From positions 121,833,657-121,897,656 of the forward strand of contig NC_083345.1 of NCBI RefSeq assembly GCF_019175385.1: a DNA stretch of 64,000 bases, written 5' to 3'. How positions within the stretch are numbered: the first letter of the stretch is position 1; each line of letters starts with the position of its first letter. The DNA is from Lycium barbarum. Its lineage: Eukaryota > Streptophyta > Magnoliopsida > Solanales > Solanaceae. Both the position numbers and the translations under genes were made by a program. A model generated the notes under the pieces. It did no database searches, had not been told where the DNA came from, and saw only the letters and a program-made list of their open reading frames with translations. Below, one piece after another: positions 23,994-33,617 of this stretch.

Positions 23994-26252
23994 AGGCATG
24001 TTGAGCTCGACGGAACTCAATAACTTTGGCCTAAATCTTGTATATGTGTCAAGAAATTCACTGCATATGTTATAAAATTAAATTAGAACTGTTACTGGCT
24101 CTTGATAACCTTTAGTTGTTTTTCTTCAGTAATCTAAAAAATAAAGCAAGGTGTCTGTATATATAAGTTAAATACGTACCTCACACAATTGCACAGCAGT
24201 AATATCTGTTTTGCCTTGTTGGTACCATATAACAAAAGCCAAATAATAAGGATTATCGCTGCTCTCATCAATCTTGAATGTAATATTCTTGTTTGGGTAG
24301 CTGCAGGAAACCCTGTTCAATTCACAGAGAAATTGTTACAAATTTATTCATAGTATATACTTTTTCCCCCAAGGATATCAAATTAAATACTGTAAATTAA
24401 TTTCTTAGAAATAGCTGCTCCTTTTCTTAAATAAAGAAATATTTGACTAGATACAAATTAAAGTTTAAGAAAGAAAAAAAAAATTTGATGTATAAGTTGA
24501 ATATATGTGTGTCTCTATAGCAAAAACACCACTATAACCTCTCTGTTTCAGTTTATGGGTCTATCTTGTATATTAAACTAAATGTGAATAATGTAAGCAA
24601 AATGTCTTTTGAATCTAGTGATCTAAAATATGTCATGTGGGATTTTGACATACTAAATACAGAAAATAACATCCTTTTTTTAATATACTAAAAAGAAAAG
24701 TAAGACACACAAAATAATACAGAAGGACATTAACTATGACCAGGCATTTTTGTGGCCAAAAAAATATGTCATAGAGATAAAATAAGGTTTTCCTTTCTAA
24801 TAGACCCGAAAAAGTAGTCATATAAAATGAAATAGAAAAAGTAACAACTAAATCAATGAATATTACCTTCTATACTCAATACCCACATGACCAAGTGATA
24901 ATAGAGAAGCAGCAGCATCATTTGTTTGAGCCATGCGAGAAAAAGCTCGTTGGCTTAGAATAAAGTCAGTGCTATCACTTGCTCCATGGTCAGTAATTAC
25001 CACAGTAACTCCATTATCTGAGCAGTAATTACTGTTTGTACACCTCACCTAGCAATACACACGGTAAATATAAAGATTTAACTTATATTATACACTTTCA
25101 ATATAAATGAAATTTTATAATGTCAGTGCATTTTAGTAATTTGCTATAGTTATAGTTGAAAAAGGGCTTTATTTTTCAGGTTATTGAATTTATTTATTTT
25201 TTAAAAGAGATGGTAAAACCAACCTATATATTTTTATATATGTCCTAAATTTACATATTAGATTATGATATATTTGTTGACTTGACCCAGTAAGTTGATC
25301 CTGCAATGACCCATTAAGCTATTGGGCCCAAAGGGACCCAATAATATAAATAAATGGGCCGAAACATAACCCGAATATCTAGACATACATAACCATATTC
25401 AATTTGGAGGTAGAGAATTATGTAAATTTAGAAGAAAGTCATCTAATAATTTAAGAATATATCAGTTTTGACTTTTCCTTTCACTCAAAAAGTCAATAGA
25501 AAAGGAGGGAGCTTGGTCACGTTGGATACGCTAGGTTATGACCCGTTATTTTGACAACCCATCTTTACTCTAGCAAACATATCAGGTCATGATACAAGCA
25601 AACACATTAGGTCATGACCGGTTTATTAATTTGACTCATTTGATTAGCTCAAATTCCGTCTAACCTATCCATTTAAGACCATTGTAATTATTTTCTATAT
25701 GACCTAATAGTGTGTGTATATATATATTCTTTTTATTTATATCACTATCCAAAAATCGTGAATTTCCAATATATATATTTTTTCATCACAACGCTATGTG
25801 GAAATATAAGATTTCTAATGAAAAGTCTGTTGAAAATATTTTCGATGAATTAATTTTGAACGGAAATTTGCATTTTGCAGTAGTGTAATATTACCTGGTA
25901 GCATGCACCACATCCTAGACCATCTCGATAAAGATCAGATGCAGCCGATACATCTCCACCGTTGATTGTTGCTCCAAAAGTACCAAATCCACATGCCCCA
26001 GCTACATATATACAACATTCAAACAGTTAATTATTGCATCAAATTAAAACACCAAAAATTTTGTTCAGTATTAACATAAACATGATATAAATTATGTTCT
26101 TGTGATGAGAATATCTCACTTTCTGTTCCTTTTTCTTCTGAATTTGGATAATAAGCAGCTCGAGATTGGATGAAACTTTGAGCATTTCCCAAATAAACTT
26201 GCATGAAGATTAAAAACGTGAAAAATATTTCAAGAACTTGAAGAGGAGCCAT
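23267..26252 (-). CDS. EXLB1: Expansin-like B (EXLB) secreted cell-wall protein
   Basis: Five exons give a 251-aa open frame: 26252-26120, 26001-25895, 25048-24867, 24312-24180 and 23467-23267; phases 1, 0, 2, 0 agree at every junction. Residues 1-25 are a signal peptide (hydrophobic Ile-Phe-Phe-Thr-Phe-Leu-Ile-Phe, cleavage likely after Asn-Ala-Gln). The six-stranded double-psi beta-barrel domain follows: Gly-Ala-Cys-Gly-Phe-Gly, Asn-Gly-Gly, Gly-Cys-Gly-Ala-Cys-Tyr-Gln, then Arg-Cys-Thr-Asn ... Val-Thr-Val-Val-Ile-Thr-Asp-His-Gly. The last two exons are the C-terminal carbohydrate-binding (grass-pollen-allergen-like) domain, with Trp-Tyr-Gln-Gln-Gly and Trp-Thr-Ser-Ser. The His-Phe-Asp catalytic-like motif of alpha/beta-expansins is absent, as expected for EXLB. 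It acts in the apoplast; activity on walls is inferred from the family. The ATG at 26252 is the first in frame. Complete and apparently functional. Confidence 0.92.
23929..23991. repeat. (AT)n microsatellite in EXLB intron 4
   Basis: About 31 uninterrupted AT units between exons 4 and 5 of the expansin-like gene. Confidence 0.95.
25760..25892. mobile_element. Partial CACTA-like MITE in EXLB intron 2
   Basis: The right end 'ggaaatttgcattttgcagtagtg' resembles a CACTA terminus (…TAGTG), and the preceding text is similar in style to the MITE at 20554. No matching left end was found, so it is called only tentatively. Confidence 0.35.
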
Positions 26253-26350
26253 TTGAAAAAAGACCAAATTAAAAGAGAGTTGCTTAATTGATTATTGTAA
26301 GCAATAAGAATAAGTTGGTGGTGAGTGGAATTGTTGAGGACCTGGATGAG

Positions 26351-26360
26351 TATTTATAGT
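26351..26360 (-). promoter_or_regulatory. TATA box of the expansin-like gene
   Basis: On the minus strand the sequence ACTATAAATACTC lies about 100 bp upstream of the start codon at 26252. That fits a plant TATA box with a 5' UTR of roughly 70 nt. Transcription start not determined. Confidence 0.6.
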
Positions 26361-26479
26361 AAAGGTTTAGTTGAAAATTGGCTATGTATAGGTCAAAAAG
26401 TAATCGAGACAGAGACAATTTCGAGTTCAATTTGGATGCATGGAGTTCTCAACTTTGAATGAATGTATTATAATATATA

Positions 26480-26755
26480 ATTCCTCTCTCAGTTGAAAGC
26501 CTATTTATTTTTTCCAGCCAAACTTTATTGGTCAAAATAGATACTCTCACTGTCTTAATGTATATGACAGTGTTTGACTGAACCCAGAGCTTAAAAAGAG
26601 TAATACTTAGTAAGATTTTTTAAATTTATAATCTAAAATAAGTCATAGACATTTCAGTGGCTCACTAAGGATAAAATGAAAAATGAGAAAGAAAGGCATA
26701 TTTTGGGACAGATCAAGAGGAAAATATATGTCACATAAGAACTTATCCGCACCTG
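26480..26755. mobile_element. Degenerate Stowaway-like MITE in the EXLB upstream region
   Basis: It contains 'gacagtgtttgactgaacccagagcttaaaaagag', 'ataatctaaaataagtcatagacattt' and 'ttttgggacagatcaagaggaaaatat'. These are the internal landmarks of the better-preserved copies at 29578 and 45049. Ends are not sharp. Confidence 0.55.
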
Positions 26756-27121
26756 GTATATATATACAAAATCAATGAAGGCATGACATGTGTTTGCACA
26801 TAGATTCTTAGCAGTAAACCATGGTCAACTAACATGTATTTTTACCTAATCAAATCACTTAGCTATAATAAATTCAAATAGTTAGGTATAAACATTCGGT
26901 ACGGATAAATATTTATCTAGCATTTGTCGTCATGTGGATTCTAATGCAAAGTAGTACAGTATATCTTGAATTAACAATTTCAATGTCATGATTTCTCTAT
27001 GACAAATCTAAATAGGAATAACCCCAAAGACGACGTTACATGTCAATTGCCCCACGAAGTTGAATAAAGACTTACAAATTTGAATTCGACTTAACTTTTA
27101 TATATACAAAACGAGTGAAAA

Positions 27122-27152
<31 letters not shown>

Positions 27153-27404
27153 GCGCCTTACTGTTTGGTATGAAACCATACAGATTCCTCCAGTATTTTG
27201 CAAGACAAATTTAAGTATGAATTTTCTTGTTTTGTAGAAGTAAATTGGGGGATGAGTTAGGTGCTTTTGCATTATAAAAGTGTAGAAAGATACATGCACA
27301 TCCGCTTATTTTACCAACTTTGTAGCCTTAAGAATGTAAGCAGGTGTCCAAAGCAAACATACGTCTTCTTATTTCACCAACTCTACGAACCAATGGCAGC
27401 CACC

Positions 27405-27590
27405 AGAGGTGCAGTGGATAGTGGATGGGGTTGCTCCTCCCTTAATCATAGGTCTCGAGTTCAAGGCCTGGATATGGAAAAATCTTTGATAGGAAGCGCT
27501 TCCCTCGAATGGGCCCTACGCGGCACGAATCCAAATTTAGTCGGGCTCCAATACGGATACCAGACAACGGTGGAAAATAATAAACGCTCT
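27405..27590 (+). mobile_element. tRNA-derived SINE (Solanaceae type)
   Basis: The head has a box A-like 'ggtgcagtggatagtggatgg' and a box B-like 'ggtctcgagttcaaggc' at 27451-27467. The body has 'ggaagcgcttccctcgaatgggccctacgcggcacgaatcc' and 'tcgggctccaatacggataccagacaacgg'. This copy looks nearly full length. The 127-aa open frame across it is an artefact. Confidence 0.8.
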
Positions 27591-27917
27591 ACAACTAGTG
27601 GCAGATCGAGTTGCGGTACGGCTCAGATGAATTCAATTCAATAATTGTTGCGTAGACCTTAAATATTTATATTTAATTAGAAAACTCTTTAAATTATAAA
27701 TAATATTGAATTACAAATTCAGCAACTAAAATAAGCTTGAATTTGATGACACATTCAGAACTCATAAATCTCAAATCCTCGTTACGTCGCTATTTGCAAC
27801 CTAAACAAAAAGATTAACTTCCAAACTTCTACCTGCCTAAGGATTGAAGCCAGCGTGGAGCAGGTAGTAAGCTGTCGTATCCCTATGTTTTGAACTTTTT
27901 GAAATATACCTTCAAAC

Positions 27918-28644
27918 TAGGGGTGGGCGTTCGGTTTTTCGGTTCGGTTTTATCAAACTTCGGTTTGGCTATTTCGGGTTCGGTTTTTTGAAGGTGGGCA
28001 CCGAACACCGAACCAAACTAGTTCGGTTCGGTTCTTTCGGTTTTGGTTTTTTAAAGTTCAGTTCGGTTCGGTTTCAATTTTTTCAATTCGGTTTTTTTGA
28101 TATGATATTAGAAGAGATTCCCTTGACACTAATTCATATTCTCAAAAGCAATAAAACATAAAACTGATAAATTGAAATCAAAATCAAACAAACAGGATAT
28201 ACAAGAATAGAAAACTATAACCATGATATAGGATTACTAGGTGTTATATACATATCGTAAGAATAATTAAGAAAACACATAAAGGACATACATTAATCCT
28301 AAAGACACATCCTAGTTGTCTTCCTTAACATATTTGATATTCTCAACTGAAGTAGAAAATTAGGGATACAAATGCAAAAGAGGGCTTGTTACAATTGGGT
28401 TTTTTTGGCTTTAAACTTAATGGGTCTGGACTATTTTAATTTTTTTGGGTAATGTGTTAAATTTCGGTGTGTATTCGATTTTTCGGTTCGGTTTTATCAA
28501 ATTTCGGTTCGGCTATTTCGGTTTCGATTTTTTGAAGGTGGACATCAAACACCGAACCAAACTAGTTCGGTTCGGTTCGGTTTGTTGAAGTTTCAATTCG
28601 GTTCGGTTCAGTTTTTCGATTTTCGATATTTATGTCCAGCCCTA
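27918..28644. mobile_element. Non-autonomous hAT element with 'GGTTCGG' repeats
   Basis: The 727-bp element begins TAGGGGTGGGC and ends GTCCAGCCCTA, with a perfect 8-bp target duplication CTTCAAAC at 27910-27917 and 28645-28652, which is diagnostic for hAT. Each subterminal region (about 27930-28100 and 28466-28635) carries the same GGTTCGGTTT-rich direct repeat. Subterminal repeats of this kind are typically transposase-binding sites; that role is inference. The TIRs are TAGGGGTGGGC and TAGGGCTGGAC. Confidence 0.9.
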
Positions 28645-28826
28645 CTTCAAACTTGAAAGTATGTACTTTAAAAAAAAAAAAACACGTTTTTATTTAATTA
28701 AAAAGAAAAAGTTGCACCACTTTTTAATTGCGCCAAGTCAAATTTCAAATCATATCCCAGAGATTGCACTCCCATTAAATTTTGTTTTGTCAAATAATTG
28801 TCTCGACCTTGTTTCATATCCTGCAA

Positions 28827-29130
28827 CACTACAAGAAAATATAGAAATCGTAACAAAAAAATTTATATTTGGCAATAACTTCGTTTTATTGTTGGCAAAT
28901 GATTTTCTTGTTGCCAAAGAATTTAATTTTGTTGCCATATTATTGATTATTGTTGCAAAAAGTACTTTTGGCAACAAAAAAAAAGGTGTTGCACGTTGTT
29001 GCAATAACAGCCGTTGAGAAAAGTTCATGTAACAAAATATTTTTTTTATTGCCAAAAGTACTTTTTGCAACAATAATTAATCCATGGCAACAAAAAAAAA
29101 TTGTTGCCAAATATATTTTTTCTTGTAGTG
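28827..29130. mobile_element. CACTA-type MITE
   Basis: The 304-bp element begins CACTACAAGAAAATATAG and ends TATTTTTTCTTGTAGTG, flanked by the 3-bp target duplication CAA (28824-28826, 29131-29133). Its interior repeats the motif 'ttgttgccaaa' / 'ttggcaacaa' many times on both strands. Open frames across it are side effects of this repetition. Confidence 0.92.
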
Positions 29131-29577
29131 CAACTATGAGATATATATTTTTTTATATAATAAATAGTACTAGTGCTCCTCTGATTTATAGACTTCAATA
29201 GTGTAATCTTGCCGCGTATTAACATCAGCCATGACATGGAAACCACTCAAGGTTTTGGATCCTACCATGTCGGCTTTGATTTCATTTTGGGTGCTCGTAT
29301 GGAACATTTACAAGTATTTAGAGTTTTATATAGGTGGCAATATCCCATTTTGATGAGTTCAATCTTGGAATTATTATAATTGAATCAAAAACGTTTCATT
29401 TTTTGTCATTTTCTCATGCTCAGGATATCTTTTTGGTTTTGATCTCCTCACTCGAAGGAAAGATATATTGGATTCAAATTTTTGAATAAGTGTATTTAGT
29501 ATTACCACTCACAACCCAAAATTGTAGGATTCGCGATCGACACGATACTACTTCGTCGACTACATCCAAAATTATTA

Positions 29578-29816
29578 CTCTTTTCGTCCCAATTTATGAG
29601 ATATAATTTGTCTAAGCATGGAATTTAAGAAAGAAAGAAAGACTTTTGAAACTTATGATCTAAAACAAGTCATAGATATTTATGTGGTTGTAAATCATTT
29701 CATTAAGGTACAAGGGGAAGTTTTAAAGTTAAATTATTTCTAAATGTAGAAATGTATCATTCTTTTTGGGACAGACTAAAAAGAAAAATGTATCACATAA
29801 ATTGGAACAGAGGAAG
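29578..29816. mobile_element. Stowaway-type MITE (Tc1/mariner)
   Basis: The 239-bp element begins CTCTTTTCGTCCCAATTTATG and ends AAATTGGAACAGAGGAAG, with TA on both sides (29576-29577, 29817-29818). It shares internal text with the copies at 45049 and 45898. TIRs are diverged from the usual CTCCCTCCGT. Confidence 0.85.
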
Positions 29817-30457
29817 TAACATTTTAAACTTATTAACCTAGTTGCAAGGCAAATTTGGAGCTTTTTGCCTTAACATTTTAAGAAGATAAACAGCAGTTTA
29901 AATACCAAGATAATCCATAATATCTATGCTATGGACTTTCTAACTATTACCCTTTATCGTGCATGCAGGTCTTAGGAACATTATCACAATGTTTACATAA
30001 CATAGGTGGAATTAATTAGAATGAGAGGATTTGATGACTAGTTTTGCAAAGTAAAGTGTTGTCAATTAAAATTTGGCAGAATTCATCGACATCCTTGAAT
30101 TTGTCAGTAAATTTTATTGGACATTCGAATTATAGTATGTTTCAATTAAGCTCCTGAACTTATGATAAAGTGTTCTTATTAGATACTTGTGTGTCTTAAA
30201 ATTTAAAAATCTTGTGTGTTTTTAAGCGGCCACGTAGTCACATAAAAAATGTCACTTATGCACATAAACATTAATTGAAAAAAGCGTGAAGTTTTACAAA
30301 ATACGTAATGAACACTTGAAAACACACGCAAAAACTTTTACAAAATTTCAGTTGAAAGTGTTTGATCAAAAAATTTTGAGTTAACACTTTCTCATGTATC
30401 CAGTTGCTCAATAAAAAAAAATCATAATTTGATGTCTACCAAAATAACAGCTAACAA

Positions 30458-31140
30458 ACACACCATCATATATAAGTGAGACTTTTCTAACTAAACTATC
30501 ACTAGATAATTAGCAAAGCACTCCTAAACGCTATTTAGACTAAATGTTTGACTTCAAACACCAACTATATATAACAACTATATATAACATTTTGCATATG
30601 TAACAACTATATATAAGCTGACTCTTTATTTTTTTTTTATTTTTAAAACCCTAAGCTCTCCCCCTTCTTCTTAATCATTTCTCAACCATTTTTCTTTGTT
30701 TCTTCTTCTCTTGTGCAGATTTTCTCATTATTTCTTCTTCATTATCAACCTTGTTCTTCATTTTCTTCTCCTGTAAGAGCTAATCAGATTTTCTCCTTCA
30801 TTTTGTTTCCCTTCATCTTCTTCATTGATCATATTTTCTTAGCAAAATGAGGAAGAATGTCTTTTGCAAATGTGAGTAGATTATCCAAATGGAATTAACT
30901 TTTACCCTAACAATTAGTTCTGCCACGGTGGAATTATTAATCCACATGGAGTGGCATGTGGCACGATTAAACAAAAAAAAAAAGAGTGTAGTACACACAC
31001 CATCATATATAAGTCGAGGTGTGTTTTGCTAACTATTTGGTGATAGTTTAGGTAGGAAAGTCCACTACGGATAAATCAGTTATGAAACACAAAAAAAAAA
31101 AAAAAAAAAAAGTGATAATTGAGGTGTGTTTTTGACCCTT
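30458..31140. mobile_element. Foldback MITE carrying a CT-rich, 5'-UTR-like insert
   Basis: It is related to the element at 10460-11052: 'ctaaactatcac' near 30495 is inverted as 'gtgatagtttagg' near 31045, and the right end is 'gtgataattgaggtgtgtttttgaccc'. The phrase 'acacaccatcatatataagt' occurs directly at both 30458 and 30996. The centre (about 30650-30860) is a CT-rich stretch starting 'aaaccctaagctctccccc', unlike the arms and resembling a plant gene leader. The left terminus appears truncated. Confidence 0.55.
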
Positions 31141-31195
31141 GTCTCTTTTTTTTTTTTTTTTTTTTAATTCAAAGTAGTGTGTGTGTATATATAGG

Positions 31196-31234
31196 TCTTG
31201 CTAACATACTACATGAAGTAGTATGTTAGCAAGA
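31196..31234. repeat. Perfect 17-bp stem hairpin
   Basis: TCTTGCTAACATACTAC at 31196-31212 is followed by a 5-nt spacer and its exact reverse complement at 31218-31234. Possibly the fused ends of a deleted inverted-repeat element. Confidence 0.85.
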
Positions 31235-31566
31235 TACCCATTTTTGCTTTACCCAAAATGTCCCCAATATCACACTAGCAACAAATAAGCTAAAGGGTTT
31301 TTTTTTGTCTTTTCCGTAATTCAATGTTCTTCCTCCCTTTTAAACCCAGATTTCTCTTAGGAAAAGGAGTCAAAATTAATTTCCTTTGCTGCATGCTTTA
31401 CAAATTTCAACCCATTTCCTTAGTTTCTTGATGGATTGTAAATTATATTTGTAGACTGAGATTCTTCCAGCAACTAAACTAATACTCTTTCAACTTAAGA
31501 GCATAAATTTCCTGGCAAATGTAACTTTGAAATTCTCTGTAACTCCTCCAAGCTCCATTGAAATCA

Positions 31567-31568
<2 letters not shown>

Positions 31569-31619
<51 letters not shown>
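31569..31619. repeat. (TA)n microsatellite
   Basis: About 25 uninterrupted TA units. The Ile-Tyr repeat frames across it on both strands are not genes. Confidence 0.95.
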
Positions 31620-31622
<3 letters not shown>

Positions 31623-31841
31623 GCTAGCAAACATAATTGTTTTGGCCCCAAACGTGCAACTTTTTACTGACAAATTTAAGGTTGTCGGCGTATACTTAGC
31701 GTACAGACTGCTTATTACACAAATTATAAATTCATTTACACTACATAATGGCCAAAATTTGTAAAAGAATAAAAAATAGGATAATATTTTGTCGTGTGCT
31801 TTGTTATGTTGCAGTGTAGTGTAAAAGTCCTATTTTTTATA

Positions 31842-32357
31842 CGGAAAAGGGCCAAAATTACCTCTGAACTTTGAAAAATAGTTCATCCACACCCTTCGTT
31901 ATACTTTAGGGCCAATTATACCCTTACAGTTATACTATGGGATCAATTATACCCTTATGTCTAACTGCTGCCACGTGGCATCATCCTAACCCTTCAAAAT
32001 TATTGTACCCTCAAATAATTTTTTACCCACTAAAATAACTCAATCCGACCCGAATTTTTTTTTCCAGCAAAAATAATACGGAATTATTTTTATTTTATTT
32101 TGCTGGAAAAATTATCCGTATTATTTTTGCTGGAAAAAAAAAAATTCGGATCGAGTTGAGTTATTTTAATGGGTAAAAAATTATTTGAGGGTAAAATAAT
32201 TTTGAAGGGCTAGGATGATGGCACGTGGCAGCAGTTAGACATAAGGGTATAATTGACCCCATAGTATAACTGTAAGGGTATAATTGGCCCTAAAGTATAA
32301 CGAAGGGTATGGATGAACTATTTTTCAAAGTTCAGGGGTAATTTTGGCCCTTTTCCG
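31842..32357. mobile_element. Mutator-like MITE, near-perfect 516-bp palindrome
   Basis: The element begins CGGAAAAGGGCCAAAATTACC and ends GGTAATTTTGGCCCTTTTCCG. The two halves pair almost throughout, meeting at an AT-rich centre near 32090. A perfect 9-bp target duplication TTTTTTATA flanks it (31833-31841, 32358-32366), the length made by Mutator-like transposases. As RNA it would form a stem of about 250 bp. Confidence 0.9.
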
Positions 32358-32366
32358 TTTTTTATA

Positions 32367-33368
32367 TCCGGACCTCAGATTCAGATTAGTCGGATTGTTA
32401 GCTGCAACACTCTCTACCTTTCAGGCCACGACTCCACCTTTTACACATTTTCAAATACTTCTCTTTACCTTCAGCCAAAAAATTACTTCCACAGTGATCA
32501 GCAACATTTTAGCTTAAAGTTTATTTTAGCAAAACAGAAATGCAAGTATGCAAAAGACCAAACCATCAATATAACCAAGCTTTCCTCATTAGGTTCCAGT
32601 ACATCTCAGTTACTTTTAGCATTTACAAACATTCAACCAGGGCAAGATTACAAATGGAGTTGGCATTGTAAATATAATATAAAATCTCAGGTACTATCTT
32701 ATATGGCTTCAACCAAGCGACAAACCTTTCCCTATCTTAATAGTCCCGCACTCTATATGCAACCAGAAAACAGAACAGCGCTAACGCAGCAAGAAAACGG
32801 ATGCCCGAAAAAAAGGAATGAGATATTTTCACTTACACAAAAGTTTTTTATCGCTACTCGAAAGGTTATTCCCCTGCTATCACTGGAAGGTAGAAACAGA
32901 TGGGAGATGAGCAAAACGAACAATGCGGTGCTTAAATACTCGTAAATTTTTCATTGACTACTCCAAGCAAAACGCTTCCAAAGGCATCCACAAAAAATGA
33001 TGTTGGGTTACAACCAAACCAATTTAATCAAAACACCAATACCTGCATGTTTCTATACCCAATAACTTAAAACTGCTGCAATGACAAACACATCTATCGT
33101 CATCATCCACGTAATACTAATACTAAAGAGTATAATTACAAGTCGGTAAGAGCTGAAAGGGTTAGCTGACTTTCGCCTGGACACTGTACAAAAGATATGG
33201 TCGCAGATTCAAACAATACTGTACTCCATGCAATGCGCAAGTAACAAGATCCGTGTCCTGAATAACCCACCCTTCCGGCCAACACCACGCCATGTAACCT
33301 TTCTCTCATGGAGAAATAGTATACCTTCTCTTCAAACAGTACGTAAAACTTCACGAAGATAACATGGG
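32367..33368. other. Region downstream of UPF1, mostly unexplained
   Basis: It may include the UPF1 3' UTR in its right part. A 210-aa plus-strand open frame (32313-32945) starts inside the Mutator MITE and matches no family I know. A 72-aa minus frame (33354-33136) likewise. No polyadenylation signal could be assigned with confidence. Confidence 0.35.
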
Positions 33369-33495
33369 TTATTTCTTCTTTTTCTCAGCACCGGTTGTCC
33401 TGCGCTTGGTTTCCTTGAGCAGAGAGGCCTTCCACCACGTCAACCCTCTGACTCGACATTCAAGATTATTGGCAAGAAATATGTCACCAACTGAC
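33369..33495 (-). other. Possible coding exon or UPF1 3'-UTR exon
   Basis: After an acceptor-like 'aattattcag', a minus-strand frame runs 42 codons to a TAA, ending in a basic tail (… Thr-Lys-Arg-Arg … Glu-Lys-Lys-Lys-Lys). Composition looks coding but I do not recognise it. Phase does not join UPF1 exons 25-28 (all phase 0). It could be the last exon of another gene, a 3'-UTR exon of UPF1, or chance. Confidence 0.25.
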
Positions 33496-33617
33496 CTGAA
33501 TTATTAGCAAACTCTTTTACCTCATCTTAGGTCAGATAATATGGTCACATGTTGACAGCACAAACCAAATTGCTGGATGCAAAACTATAACCCATCATAT
33601 AAATAACCCTGTGGTCA

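Noticed and set aside
27261..27644. 127-aa plus-strand open frame
   Set aside because: Its body is the tRNA-derived SINE at 27405-27590.
28661..29201. Overlapping 118-, 107- and 83-aa open frames
   Set aside because: They read through the CACTA MITE, whose repeated TTGTTGCCAAA motif opens many frames.
31479..31764. Two open frames with Ile-Tyr repeats on both strands
   Set aside because: Translation of the (TA)n microsatellite.
32313..32945. 210-aa plus-strand open frame
   Set aside because: It starts inside the Mutator MITE, shows no family motif and no coding-like composition; no intron or promoter context supports it. Kept only as unexplained.
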